From Riptortus pedestris (lineage: Eukaryota > Arthropoda > Insecta > Hemiptera > Alydidae): 64,000 bases of DNA. Position 1 is the stretch's first letter; every line of letters begins with the position of its first letter. Position numbers and translations under genes: made by a program. Location: NCBI GenBank assembly GCA_019009955.1, contig JADPXZ010000007.1:516001-580000 (forward strand). Direction: 5' to 3'. The notes below the pieces were generated by a model, which saw nothing but the letters and a program-made list of their open reading frames with translations, was not told the origin of the DNA and did no database searches. Below are positions 44,011-53,985 of this stretch, piece after piece.

Positions 44011-44190
44011 ATGCTCACCCTCTCCGTTCGCTGTTTTGTATATTTATATGTTCCATATTTGTAATTTACTCCGAAGCGAATTAAATATAAAACAATTGTA
44101 TAAAGACACAAGGAAAAATGAAATTAATTTTTGTAAAGTAATGTTTTATTATAAATAAATGATTTTTTTTAAATACGCGATTGTATTTGT
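44011..44190 (+). terminator. CSE1L 3' UTR with candidate polyadenylation signals
   Basis: After the stop codon, ATTAAA at 44080-44085 and AATAAA at 44154-44159 are candidate poly(A) signals. An antisense LINE remnant begins at about 44177-44250, so the UTR is probably under 200 nt. The cleavage site cannot be read from sequence alone. Confidence 0.5.
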
Positions 44191-44255
44191 CTAAACCTTT
44201 TGTCCTGCTCCTCCATTCCTGCACGAACTCATCAAAGGCAGCAAAGTTTTCTGGG

Positions 44256-44711
44256 CTAGACTACTTTGGCCTTGATTACTATATCAAGCGGAGCAACGCC
44301 TGCTATTACATTGGCCGCCTCGTACGATGTTGTCCGGTAGGCTCTGATGATGCGCACTAAGAGAGTCCTCTGCATCCTATTCAAGGACTCGTAGTGCCCT
44401 CTTTTCAGCAGTGGTCCCCAGGCTGCGACAGCGTATGTGGCTATGCTGAGGATACATGATTTATACAAGGTTAGTAAAGGCATAAACCTTGTCGCTCCTG
44501 CCATGCTCTGCAGAATATTCACGACTTTATTTGACTTCAGCAGTATGGAGTCTATGGTCGGATCAATTTTTATGTACTGCCCAAAGCTGACTCCCAGATA
44601 CGTTACCACATCTGGGAAGTCAACCCACTCGCCTTCTATCCTGATCCTTGGAGGATGGGCATGGTCGTACTTCCCCTTCATAATCAGACCACACGTTTTC
44701 TCAGGGGACAC
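44256..44711 (-). pseudogene. Thumb/connection region of the R1-like LINE
   Basis: The same frame continues below the second stop: RIEGEWVDFPDVVTYLGVSF, PLLTLYKSCILSIATYAVAA and NRMQRTLLVRIIRAYRTTSY, as in R1/I-group proteins after the YxDD box. It ends at a stop near 44256. Confidence 0.8.
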
Positions 44712-44732
44712 TCTGAGCTTGACCTTCGCCAG

Positions 44733-45400
44733 TCACTCCAGGATGATGTCGATAGCCGACTCGGCCTGTTCCTGTACTGTGGCCCTTGAGCTGCCCTTCG
44801 CCATTACCACAAGGTCGTCCACGTATGCACTTGCTGTGATGCCAGATGCCTCCAGGAGCTTCAGGAGTCCATCGATAAACAGGATCCACAGTGGGGGTCC
44901 TAGCACCGAACCCTGTGGGCATCCTTTAGTTATACCTACAGCAGCGCTCGTGTCGGCACCATCTCTCAAATAGACCTACTTTTCGTTAAGGAAGCTGCTT
45001 AATGTCTCGTACATGTTGCTTGGACACGCCATCTTTTGTAATGCTTCCATTATTGCTGGCCACCATGCGTTGTCGTATGCCCCAGCTATATCAATGAATA
45101 CTGCGAGCGCGTATTTATGCTTGCCCTGCTCGCTATCGTCGATCAGTCTCTTGATGGCTTGTTCGGTCGACCTTCCTGGTATGCCTCCGAATTGCCTCTG
45201 GCTGGCTCTTCTAATTATTCGGGGAAAAATCTCTTTTTTAATTAGGGTTTCCAATACCTTTCCCAGAACAGGCAGCATGCATATGGGTCGATAGCTTCTT
45301 GCCACGCTGAGGTCCCTTAGCCCTTTTTTCTTGAATGCCACGACTGCGGCCGTTTTCCAGGCTCTAGGAAAGTAACCTATTCCTTGGCAGGAGTTCATTA
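44733..45400 (-). pseudogene. Reverse transcriptase core of the R1-like LINE
   Basis: GIGYFPRAWKTAAVVAFKKK, SYRPICMLPVLGKVLE, IPGRSTEQAI and FIDIAGAYDNAWW lead to a stop at 44976-44978. The same frame resumes with GCPQGSVLGPPLWILFIDGL and SAYVDDLVVMAKG to a second stop (TGA, in place of a Trp-like codon) at 44733-44735. Both catalytic Asp sets are still present. Confidence 0.85.
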
Positions 45401-46966
45401 CACAGGTCTGCAACCAAAAAACTGCATACGATTTTTTTACTGTTTCCCATGGATTTTTGCATGCTAAAACCGAAAAAAGTAATCAAAAAATTCTATCACG
45501 TCTAGTTTTCTCGCAAAACTGTTTTTTTGAATACCACATACGGTGTTATTCAGCGTTAAACCTCAATTCGGTAGTTGCTTCCAAGTTGTCAATTTTATGA
45601 ATTGCACGAATTTTTTCACTCTCATATTTATGTCTTATTCAGTCCCAGGATTGATACGAAATGAAAAGAAGAGGGGTAGGGAAAAAAAGGGTGGTGGGAT
45701 ATTTTTGAAAAGTAAGAGAAGCGTGAAGGATGCCCAAAATTCATTGTCACATAAACACGTCAGTTTATTTGATTTTCTGAAAAGTCAGGATGCCTTGCTG
45801 TACTGTAGTGCATGTACCATGTTCTAGTGGATATTATAAGAGCGGGTGATTGGGAATTGCAGCTTACGGACAGGACTGATCATGCTTCAACTATGCTCGT
45901 CATGTCCAAGTTCGTTTTGGTTTCATCGGACCCACTCATTCTGTGAACTTCATTCAAACGTGAATTGTTCTCCCATTCAACTTTTTCATTATGTCTCCAA
46001 GAGGGTTGCGTTAATTTTCCTGACAGTTTTTTGTTTCATTTTTGCGCAGTGAATTTACTGTTAAAGCACAGCAAACGGAAATATCAGTGATTTTTCGTGA
46101 AGGAAGGTGTATTTCGCCGTATTTCGCGGATTTCAAACTGAATCTTGGGGGTCCAAGACAAATCCTGGGCTCCACATAAGGTTGTGGAGAGAGGTGTGAG
46201 GAAGACCTTCGTTTGTGGTTTAAAGGTAAGAAATCCACCTTTCGTTTTGCCATTCCAATGATTGTGGCAGAGAGAGAACAACAAAACCATACAACCGATT
46301 GCTATTTCTGCTCAGTAGATGTGAAAGGTTTCAACTCCAAAAACAAGAACAATGTTTCTTATCCAAACTTGAATTCAGCTATTCGTCCAATGTTTCACAG
46401 TCCTGAATTGCCAGTGCCACAGCCTCCCTCCAATCTAGACAGTATCAGGTACGATTTAGAGGAGGATGGAGAGACATTACCTTCCCAGGATGAATCTGGC
46501 TCAGATTTCTCGTTTTCAGCGTTTAGTGAAGAGCAAGGAGAAAGATTTAACCAAGACGTTCGGGATATGGAAAAACGCTACCAAGGACGATGGAACGTCA
46601 ATATGCTAGCTGACTATTGTTGGATGCTCAAGAGGGGTACGGACAATGCTAGAGCACGAAAATCGTTGTGCGACGAAGTATCAAAGAAAAAAAAAAGGTT
46701 CCACAAGCAACCTGAATGAAGTTTTTGAGCATTTTGTACTGACTAGTAAACAAATACTTTCTTTTATTTTGAGTTTATAGACAATTCAAATTATGGTGTT
46801 TTTTCTACGTTTTCATTTTTTATGTCCCCCTCTCCCCTAATTTGCAAGAAAACTGTACGTGATGGAGGAAAATAGCGGTCATTTTTGGATTCAGCACACC
46901 AAAAAACATAAAATTTAGCTAAAATATTCCATGCAGCTCATCAAAAATTTGTTTTGCAGACCTGTG
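45401..46966 (+). mobile_element. TIR element inserted in the R1-like LINE, with TTA target duplication
   Basis: The left end CACAGGTCTGCAA and the right end TTGCAGACCTGTG are exact inverses, flanked by TTA at 45398-45400 and 46967-46969. Removing the insert and one TTA rejoins the LINE frame without a break (..HLTRI then MNSCQG..), which confirms the boundaries. A second inverted pair lies further in (TCACGTCTAGTTTTCTCGCA near 45496; inverse near 46850). A 3-bp TTA/TAA duplication is usual for PIF/Harbinger elements, but no Harbinger transposase is seen. It carries the ORF at 46195-46719. Confidence 0.85.
46195..46719 (+). CDS. Uncharacterised protein fragment carried by the TIR element
   Basis: The frame is open from about 46195 (CEEDLRLWFKGKKSTFRF), with an internal ATG at 46213, to TGA at 46717. 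It reads HTTDCYFCSVDVKGFNSKNK, YPNLNSAIRPMFHSPELPVP, then an acidic stretch, FNQDVRDMEKRYQGRWNVNM and LADYCWMLKRGT. I recall these motifs from a family of uncharacterised arthropod proteins found in many copies; in those the two halves are separated by several hundred residues. Here FSAFSEEQGERFNQD follows the acidic stretch directly, so this is probably an internally deleted copy. Upstream coding is decayed. The function is unknown; location inside a TIR element suggests it belongs to a transposon. Confidence 0.6.
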   Translation, partial: CEEDLRLWFKGKKSTFRFAIPMIVAEREQQNHTTDCYFCSVDVKGFNSKNKNNVSYPNLNSAIRPMFHSPELPVPQPPSNLDSIRYDLEEDGETLPSQDESGSDFSFSAFSEEQGERFNQDVRDMEKRYQGRWNVNMLADYCWMLKRGTDNARARKSLCDEVSKKKKRFHKQPE

Positions 46967-48024
46967 TTATTCGAGTCAGGTGCTGCCCTATCACTGGCAA
47001 GGCTTGCTGCACCAACTGGGCCTGGATACCATCTCCTCCTGGTGAACCCTTATTCTTCATTTTGCTGACCGCCATCTCCACGTCCAACTCGTCCCTTGAT
47101 AAAGTTCTTGCTTGCTTCAGGAGCACTTGTTAGGATTAGCCCTCCATCAGCGATCGCCGGCAACGCAGGTGATCCCCTTTCCTCCTTCTTTAGCGTGCTA
47201 TAGGCAATGCCACAGGGTCCCTTTATAGTGGTTTCCCCCTATGACAAAGCTCGTCTCCAAGCCTTTTCCTTTGCTCTGTCGACCACTTCTTGTGTACGCC
47301 CGTTTAACTCCCATAATATCTTTAACATTTCTAACTAATTAGATCTATTTCAGATCAACATAGATCTGTTCGTTCTGGTGTTAACCATCCTCCTTGCATC
47401 TCCTATCGCTTTGTTGTACCATGGTTTAGAGCGGCGTTTATCCTCCTTCACTCCAAAGGCTTCTTCTGCTGCAAGCACTATCCTGTCCGGAGCTGGGAGC
47501 TCCGTTTCCACGACTTGCCTCCAATCTACAGCTGGTGGTCGCGTGGTCGCTCACTGTGTCATGTTTCACCTTCCAATCCGAAGCTAGTTATATAAGGTCT
47601 GAAGTCACCAGTGTCACATCTATATGGGATTCCCCTGGATTCCTCTGAAGGTAGTCTTGGGAATCTGAAGGCGTTTATCCGCGATAAAATTCGTTCATTA
47701 TTCGTCCTCTGAGATTGGGTAAACCTCGATCCCCACTCTGTATTCTTCAGGCGTAACCTTCGAACCCCATCACGACGTTCCTCTGAAACTCACGGATGAG
47801 ATTTCCTACATGGGCCAAGTGTGAGGTCTCATAGTGTTACCCGGCGGCAAGCACACAGATATTACGTGGTCTGTAATTTGTCCCCTGCTCAGGGTCATGA
47901 CGGCCCCGATGTTTGAGCATTTTGATAAAGGCCAACAGCTCTCCATTGCGTACCAACGTAAACTACGGCTGCTTTTGGCCTTTCCTGGGGGCTTCCACGA
48001 CAAACGTGGTGTGACGCGGGTGGC

Positions 48025-48030
<6 letters not shown>
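46967..48030 (-). pseudogene. N-terminal/linker half of the R1-like LINE
   Basis: LDVEMAVSKMKNKGSPGGDG and LVQQALPVIGQHLTRI precede the insertion site. Further upstream, ..DRAKEKAWRRAL.. and GPCGIAYSTLKKEE are readable between stops. The region 47340-48030 is GC-richer than its surroundings and reads as decayed LINE sequence, ending at a TA tract. Confidence 0.7.

Positions 48031-48035
<5 letters not shown>

Positions 48036-48096
<61 letters not shown>
48036..48096. repeat. (TA)n microsatellite
   Basis: ACACACA followed by a pure TA run of about 60 bp. Confidence 0.95.
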
Positions 48097-48097
<1 letters not shown>

Positions 48098-48099
<2 letters not shown>

Positions 48100-48222
48100 T
48101 TGAACGGACCTCATTTTCCTCATCTCCTGACCACAATCCATGGACATTTGAGGAAGTTTTTCTCAAATCGCGTCATGATTACGACCTTAATAGCTGATTT
48201 CCCTTAAGGCAAATCTGCTAAT
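48098..48222 (-). repeat. Family C end fragment
   Basis: TTTTGAACGGACCTCATTTT and AGCTGATTTCCCTTAAGGCA-AATCTGCT form the terminal 125 bp of family C. Confidence 0.8.
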
Positions 48223-48225
48223 AAA

Positions 48226-48574
48226 ATGATCACTCGAATATACTGTATTCAATTTTCCTGAAGAAGTTCCAAGTTGGTAGAAACAATCTACTTTTTGACG
48301 ATCACTGCAATCATGCTTTTGGGGTCGATTTTAGATCGGTCGACATCAGGAATATCGATCCTCACGTTCTGGCCATCTTCGGGATCTGGGAATTTTCTTT
48401 TCATTGTATTTTTCCATTTTCTCGGCCTTCCCTTGCTGCTTGGGGAATTTCTTTACATTTAGAGCACATCTTCTGTTCGGTGGCAGATAACTTATTGTTG
48501 CGAGAATTGGACGAGTGGGCGAATACACAAAGAGAGAGCCGCGTGGACGGAGGAACAAAGACTAGTGGAACGAC
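48226..48574 (-). pseudogene. KRBA2/Ginger-like element fragment
   Basis: It matches 22570-22818 and 25081-25100 as one continuous stretch. The - strand reads LSATEQKMCSKCKEIPQAAR followed by a basic linker. It therefore shows the unoccupied Helitron insertion site of the copy in intron 11. Confidence 0.8.
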
Positions 48575-48576
48575 TA

Positions 48577-49550
48577 TTGGGTTGTAACACATGAAGTGTC
48601 CGATTTTTTCATCCCTAATCTTTATAAAGGATTAAAACGTTGTGTGTTGATTCCAAGCAAAATATTTACCATCTATAATAAACATTTGTTAATCCTCTAG
48701 TCGCAAGCTATGTTTGTTTTTGTCCCAAGTAGGCTTACATATTTTAGTTTGATATCGATCGGGAACATGGAAACACGCGATTTCCGGATAATTTTCTTTT
48801 ACGAGTATAAACTCGGTCATTCCGCGGCCCAGTCAGCAAGGAATATTAATCATGCGTTTGGCGAAGGAAGTGCTAATGAAAGAACTATTCGTCGTCGGTT
48901 TTCAAAATTTTCTTCAGGAGATACGACTTTAGAAAATCAGCCCCGTGGACGACCTCACTCATCAGTGGAGGACGAAGATCTTAAAAAAGCTGTCGAAGAA
49001 GACCCTCATAAAACAGTCAGAGAACTTGCGTCAGAGCTAGGCACAAGTCATATGACGGTCTCCAGGCATTTAAAAACGATTGGAAAGGTGAGAAAGCTCG
49101 ATTCCTGGGTCCCGCACGAGCTCAACGAACGTCAGCAGTTAAAACGCCAAGAGACGTGTGTTTCTTTGCTTGCTCGTCAAAGAACCACCGACCACATGTT
49201 TCAATACAGACAGTGAACAAATTAAAGGAGTTGGGCTATCAAGTCCTACCACACCCCCCATATTCCCCTCATCTATCTCCTACAGACTACCACTTTTTTC
49301 GGAGTTCGGACAACTTTAAGCGAGGAAAATTTTTTACAGATGATTTAGACATTAAAAATGCATTTTCTGAATTTCTTTCAACACGTGACACAAACTTTTT
49401 CAAAAGTGGGATAGAAAACTTGGTAAGTCGTTGGCAGAAGTGTATTGAAAATGATGGTAAATACTTTGAATGAATAATATTTCAGATTCCATCTCAATTT
49501 TTCATTTTTTCCTCATTCTTCAAACGCTCATTTCATATGTTACAACCGAA
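48577..49550 (+). mobile_element. Mariner element with internal deletion
   Basis: The ends TTGGGTTGTAACACATGAAG and, inversely, TTCGGTTGTAACATATGAAA are flanked by TA (48575-48576, 49551-49552). The length of ~974 bp is short of the ~1.3 kb usual for mariner because the centre of the transposase gene is missing. Confidence 0.9.
48767..49473 (+). pseudogene. Mariner transposase, internally deleted and out of frame
   Basis: From ATG 48767 the frame reads METRDFRIIFFYEYKLGHSA, NERTIRRRFSKFSSGDTTLE, RGRPHSSVEDEDL and SHMTVSRHLKTIGKVRKLDS: the two helix-turn-helix DNA-binding units and the WVPHEL linker motif. At about 49180 it jumps, in another frame, to NHRPHVSIQTVNKLKELGYQ, HPPYSPHLSPTDYHFF and the C-terminus ending at 49473. 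The block holding the first two catalytic Asp residues is deleted; the third (SPTDYHF) remains. It cannot cut DNA. Confidence 0.92.
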
Positions 49551-49696
49551 TAATTCAAGCCCGTACCTTTCTGGAACTTCTAGTCCAGACCTTCTTGGCT
49601 AGTCCCTTCTACAGGCATTTATAAGAGACCCTGACAGTACTGCAGTTCAGTCAGTTTAAACGTTCTGTTCTTCTCCAGTCTGACGGAGACTCTGTG

Positions 49697-51238
49697 ATGA
49701 GACCCGTGGACCAGGCAGAGGCCCTGGCGGCATCCATGTCGGCAGCGGCCCGAGCCCGGACCCGCGACAGCGAGGAGGCTCCCTCGTTGGATCATGTGAA
49801 CAACTTTATGTTCACAACACCGAGGCAGCTCACTGCCATCTTGCGCCGGACCAAAGGGGGTAAATCCCCTGGTCAGGACAAGGTGCAGTACGTGCTACTG
49901 CGCCAACTTCCCCGTAAGTCTCTCTCCTATCTCACCCATCTCCTCAACTCCTGCCTCCGCCTTCGACATTTCCCCTCGCAATGGAAACATGCCATCATTG
50001 TTCCCCTCCTCAAACCCCGCAAGTCCGGTACCTCCCCTGATGACTACCGACCCATTAGCCTCCTCTCACACATCTCCAAGGTATTGGAAAAGGTGATCCA
50101 TAGATACTTTGTAGATTTTTGTGAGGAGGCCTCCCTCCTTCCCAACGAACAATCCGGTTTCCGTCCCCGTCACTCCACTCTGCATCCTCTATACCGACTC
50201 CAATCCCTCGCCACCACCAACCTCCGCAGAAACATCGCTACTGCCGTCATATCGATCGACTGTACGCAGGCCTTTGATTCCGTCGACCATGCCAAACTCC
50301 TCTCCATCCTATCCGCTCACCACTGCCCCGAACAACTCTACAACATCCTCCAGTCCTTCCTCAGCGGTCGATCCTTTCAGATAAGGGTCGGCGAATCCCT
50401 CTCCTCCTCCTACACTTCCAAGGTCGGAGTTCCTCAGGGCTCCGTCCTGTCACCATCCCTATTTACGGCATATACGGCTCATGTCGTAGGTCGACGGTAT
50501 CACAGGACTGAGATAGCCGCGTACGCTGACGACATAGCGATTATCAGCAATTCCTTCAATCCCTCCCGCGCCTTGTCCCTAGCCCAATCCGCAGCCCAAG
50601 ACATCGCGAACGAACTCCTCACCCTCAACATCCATGTAAACCCTACCAAGACCGATGCCCTCATCTTTTCCTACCACAAACGCACCCCCCTACCCGAATC
50701 CTTCCGCCTCAACAACACCACCATCAAAGTATCCGGGACGATATGCTATCTCGGCATCACCTTCGACCGTCACCTTTCCTTCTCGGCCCACCTCTCCAAA
50801 CGTATCCCCTCCCTCCGCCATAAATTCCGGTCCCTCAACCACCTCCTCCTATCCCCGGTCCTTAGTCTACGCCTCAAACTCCTCATCCTCAAAGGTGTTA
50901 TCCAGCCCGCCCTCCTCTATGGCTCCCCGCTCCTCCGTTTCCTGTACAAAACATCCCTTAAAAACCTCCAGTCCTTCCAAAACGGCATCCTCCGTAAAAT
51001 AGTAAGACACACCTCCCTTGAACGGAAGACTAACGACGAACTGTACGACACCCTCAACCTCGAATCCATCGCCCAAACCATTTCCCGACGCCACATCAAA
51101 TTCCTCGATTCCCTCCAACACCTTGAAAATCCCCTCTACAATTCCTTCCCCCCACCCCGGCAGCCGGTGCGTTGGCAAGACGCCGACATTGACGAGCCTC
51201 TTGTCGACGTCACTCAGGTCGTCGACCCCTTGTAAACC
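49697..51238 (+). CDS. Jockey-type reverse transcriptase, uninterrupted fragment
   Basis: From ATG 49697 to TAA about 512 codons are open. The fingers begin LRRTKGGKSPGQDKVQYVLL, then HFPSQWKHAIIVPLLKPRK, YRPISLLSHISKVLEKVI, NEQSGFRPRHST, SIDCTQAFDSVDHA (catalytic Asp ~residue 188), GVPQGSVLSPSLF and AAYADDIAI (catalytic Asp pair ~278-279). The thumb follows (CYLGITFDRHLSF, LLILKGVIQPALLYGSPLL). Jockey ORF2 proteins are ~850-900 residues with an N-terminal endonuclease; that part is absent, so the fragment could not insert itself. With no stops and a long A tail it is probably a young insertion. Confidence 0.88.
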
Positions 51239-51701
51239 CTAAATAAAGTGCGCCCCACACCGTCACTCACAATCCCCCTTTTCTGCAGAGCTCAGGCCAG
51301 TTTTAGGGTCTTCGGACACGTCGGTTAGTTTTAGGTTACTTGTTTTGTTTTAGGTTAGGCATTTAGTCTCACCTGGGCTCTGAAACACTCAGCACCCTAG
51401 GTTTAAGTTCTCTGGACGTTTTAGGCCCTCTTTACTCTTTTATCTTCTTATCTACTCTTCCTCTATCCCTTTCCTTTCTTATTTCGTTTTCTCCTATCCT
51501 TACAATCCCTCCCGGCAACTGCCCGTTGCCGGGCAACCTACCTATGAGTTACATTCACACCCTCACCAAGTCTACAGACCCCCCTTATAATGGAACTCTC
51601 AGTTCAGCAGGAGGGGAACTGTCCGTACCGCACCGAGTCGCATGCTTTGGCGGCACTGCGCAGATTGACGAGCCGTGGTTATGAAATATAAAAGGGCCTC
51701 A

Positions 51702-51704
<3 letters not shown>

Positions 51705-51746
<42 letters not shown>
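51705..51746 (+). terminator. Poly(A) tail of the Jockey-type LINE
   Basis: 42 consecutive A at the 3' end of the element mark the reverse-transcribed tail. Confidence 0.9.
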
Positions 51747-51747
<1 letters not shown>

Positions 51748-51844
51748 AGACGCTCAAACGGTCTTCGAAGGATGTTCAGCGCGACTTAGTGCAGTGCGGT
51801 AAAGTGCTGTGCCGTGTGAAGAAAAGTGTTGTGCCGTGAAGAAA

Positions 51845-51926
51845 AGTGTTGGGAAGTAGATGGAAAAGATACAGTAGTATAATCAAGAATTTGCTCAAGC
51901 TGTTCCACAGATGCGAGATTGGTTGT
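51845..51926 (-). pseudogene. Short KRBA2/Ginger-like integrase fragment
   Basis: GAAGTAGATGGAAAAGATAC and TTTGCTCAAGCTGTTCCACA match 25200-25280 with few changes. It is cut short by the poly-C array. A small AAGAAAAGTGTTG repeat precedes it. Confidence 0.8.
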
Positions 51927-51930
51927 CGTT

Positions 51931-52429
51931 CCCCCCCCCCCCCCACCCCCCCCCCCCCCCACCCCCCCCCCCCCCCACCCCCCCCCCCCCCCACCCCCCC
52001 CCCCCCCCACCCCCCCCCCCCCCCACCCCCCCCCCCCCCCACCCCCCCCCCCCCCCACCCCCCCCCCCCCCCACCCCCCCCCCCCCCCACCCCCCCCCCC
52101 CCCCACCCCCCCCCCCCCCCACCCCCCCCCCCCCCCACCCCCCCCCCCCCCCACCCCCCCCCCCCCCCACCCCCCCCCCCCCCCACCCCCCCCCCCCCCC
52201 ACCCCCCCCCCCCCCCACCCCCCCCCCCCCCCACCCCCCCCCCCCCCCACCCCCCCCCCCCCCCACCCCCCCCCCCCCCCACCCCCCCCCCCCCCCACCC
52301 CCCCCCCCCCCCACCCCCCCCCCCCCCCACCCCCCCCCCCCCCCACCCCCCCCCCCCCCCACCCCCCCCCCCCCCCACCCCCCCCCCCCCCCACCCCCCC
52401 CCCCCCCCACCCCCCCCCCCCCCCACCCC
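51931..52429. repeat. Exact 16-bp poly-C minisatellite, 31 periods
   Basis: A single A occurs every 16 bases from 51945 to 52425 (31 As) with 15 C between each, with no exception. The - strand is runs of 15 G. Frames of Pro/His/Thr or Gly/Trp across it have no coding meaning. Confidence 0.97.
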
Positions 52430-52438
52430 AAGTACTGT

Positions 52439-52718
52439 TGACGCACTATACAGAATTACTAATTTACTACGAACGAATCTAACAGGAAAGAAACATATTG
52501 TGATCGTTTCGATGGATTTTAAAGGTGCCTTCGATCACGCCTGGTGGCCTTCGATATTCGAATCATTACATAAACAAAAATGCCCACAAAATATTTACAA
52601 ATTACTTAGATACTATCTCAGTAATCGACTTGCATACATGACCCTTCAAAACACTACTGTACACACTTCTCGTGTGTACATCAATTTAATAACTTACAAA
52701 CAAAACTGCTTTCAATAG
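52439..52718 (+). pseudogene. RT palm fragment of the R1-like LINE
   Basis: VIVSMDFKGAFDHAWWPSIF contains the first catalytic Asp of the palm, followed by KQKCPQNIYKLLRYYLSNR. The frame ends shortly after the point where the PQG and YxDD motifs should come; both are missing. Confidence 0.85.
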
Positions 52719-52732
52719 TAAACGGACTCTCA

Positions 52733-53695
52733 ATGGCTGCTAGAGTGTCTTGGGGTCTTAAATCCGACGCTCTGACCACAATATACAAAGGGGCGATCGT
52801 TCCCATATTGACGTATGCAATCGAAATATGGGGCCATGCCTTGGTCGTGAAAAGAAATGTCAAAAAATTAGAAAGAGTGCAAAGGCTAATTGCGATAAAA
52901 ATTGCTAAAGGATATCGTACTTTATCTTATGAGGCTTCATGTGTATTAGCAGACACTTTGCCAATTTACATCAAAGCTGAGCAAATGATAAGGCAACATA
53001 TGTTATTGAAATTGAATGAAATCCCACAAGATTTTACATTACAAAATATTACATCAAACGAAATAGAAAAAGACGTGAGACATAGTTACTGGTTACACCC
53101 AAAGGACTACATTAGACCATTAGACAACTTAGACATAACGTGGACATATCATATATACACTGACGGAAGTAAAAACAAGGATGGCGTTGGGTGTGCGTAC
53201 ATTATTTTAAAAGACGGCAATATTATACAGAGAGGACAATACAGACTATCACCACTATGTACAAACAATCAAGCAGAAAACTTTGCAATTACTGAGGCAC
53301 TCAAAACACTACACGACATTTCAAGTGACAGAGAGACTAGTATAATCTATACTGACAGCAAAATTAACATAGACCGCATTTACAATAACGAAAACCATAA
53401 CGAACAGACTGAACAGATCAGAAGACTAATCACACGATGTAGACAGAAGAATGTAATAGTGGCAATAGCATGGATAAAGGGACACTCCGGAAATTTAGGA
53501 AATGACACAGCAGACCAACTTGCAAATACAGCTTCAAGAGACGAAACGATACCTATTACATACTCTAAACTGACTAAACAGACCATTAAAACTATTTTGA
53601 TAAACGAATCTTATAAAAAATGGGACGAACGATGGACAAACACTACTAAAGGACGACAAAGTACATACCAACTGTATACCAGAGACAAAAAATAA
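52733..53695 (+). CDS. R1-like LINE thumb plus complete RNase H domain
   Basis: The 320-codon frame reads RVSWGLKSDALTTIYKGAIV and PILTYAIEIWGHALV (thumb), then from ~residue 138 an RNase H domain with all four acidic residues: D144 (IYTDGSKNKDG), E182 (NNQAENFAITEAL), D208 (IIYTDSK) and D258 (GHSGNLGNDTADQLA, with H251). It then shifts frame in an A run near 53687, closing early. It lacks the RT catalytic box, so it is a remnant, though the RNase H fold is intact. Confidence 0.85.
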   Translation: MAARVSWGLKSDALTTIYKGAIVPILTYAIEIWGHALVVKRNVKKLERVQRLIAIKIAKGYRTLSYEASCVLADTLPIYIKAEQMIRQHMLLKLNEIPQDFTLQNITSNEIEKDVRHSYWLHPKDYIRPLDNLDITWTYHIYTDGSKNKDGVGCAYIILKDGNIIQRGQYRLSPLCTNNQAENFAITEALKTLHDISSDRETSIIYTDSKINIDRIYNNENHNEQTEQIRRLITRCRQKNVIVAIAWIKGHSGNLGNDTADQLANTASRDETIPITYSKLTKQTIKTILINESYKKWDERWTNTTKGRQSTYQLYTRDKK

Positions 53696-53700
53696 CACTT

Positions 53701-53985
53701 AGCAATTCTAAACAAATACAATTTATATCAGGACATGGACCTACGAAGAGTTACTTGTACAAATTTAAACTAACAAACACAAATACATGTAAATGTGACG
53801 ATGAGACTGAACAGACATATGACCACCTCTTATATGACTGTACATTACTTGACGGGTCAAGAACAAAACTCATCAAGTATATTACTTTACAAAACGGAAC
53901 TTGGCCGACGGACAAACCGAAACTTCTACTCAAATTCAACAAGGGATTTAATGCATTTATTCAAGATTTGGACACCATTTTGTAG
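53701..53985 (+). pseudogene. Zinc-knuckle C-terminus of the R1-like LINE, shifted frame
   Basis: QFISGHGPTKSYLYKFKLTN continues to CKCDDETEQTYDHLLYDC (CxC..H....C) and ends at TAG (53983-53985). It follows the RNase H frame after a shift in the AAAAAATAAC run at 53685-53697. Confidence 0.8.

Larger units (their letters stand above)
44177..48030 (-). mobile_element. R1-like LINE remnant, interrupted by a 1.57-kb element
   Basis: Read on the - strand from about 48030: diverged N-terminal/linker sequence with stops, then ELDVEMAVSKMKNKGSPGGD near 47090, the inserted element (45401-46966), then the reverse transcriptase with FIDIAGAYDNAWW, GCPQGSVLGPPLW and YVDDLVV, then the thumb region (YLGVSFGQ..TLYKSCILSIATYAVAAWG..RTTSYEAANVIAG). 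In-frame stops occur near 44976 and 44733. The 3' part after the thumb is missing. It is non-functional and antisense to CSE1L, starting in its 3' flank. Confidence 0.85.
49553..51746 (+). mobile_element. Jockey-type LINE, 5'-truncated, with poly(A) tail
   Basis: It contains one long RT frame, a ~465-bp 3' UTR and a tail of 42 A (51705-51746). The sequence is distinctly GC-rich (CCTC-rich codons) compared with its AT-rich surroundings. The endonuclease domain is missing. I could not find matching target duplications. Confidence 0.85.

Noticed and set aside
46195..46719. Assigning the ORF to a PIF/Harbinger transposase
   Set aside because: The TTA duplication fits, but no DDE motifs or Myb-like domain are visible, so only the target-site resemblance is stated.
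50121..51242. Extra Pro/Ser-rich frames inside the Jockey element
   Set aside because: They are shadows of the C-rich reverse transcriptase frame.
51776..52718. Pro/His/Thr-rich and Gly/Trp-rich frames of up to 290 codons
   Set aside because: They cross the 16-bp poly-C minisatellite, whose composition excludes stop codons. Only the LINE part at the right end is meaningful.
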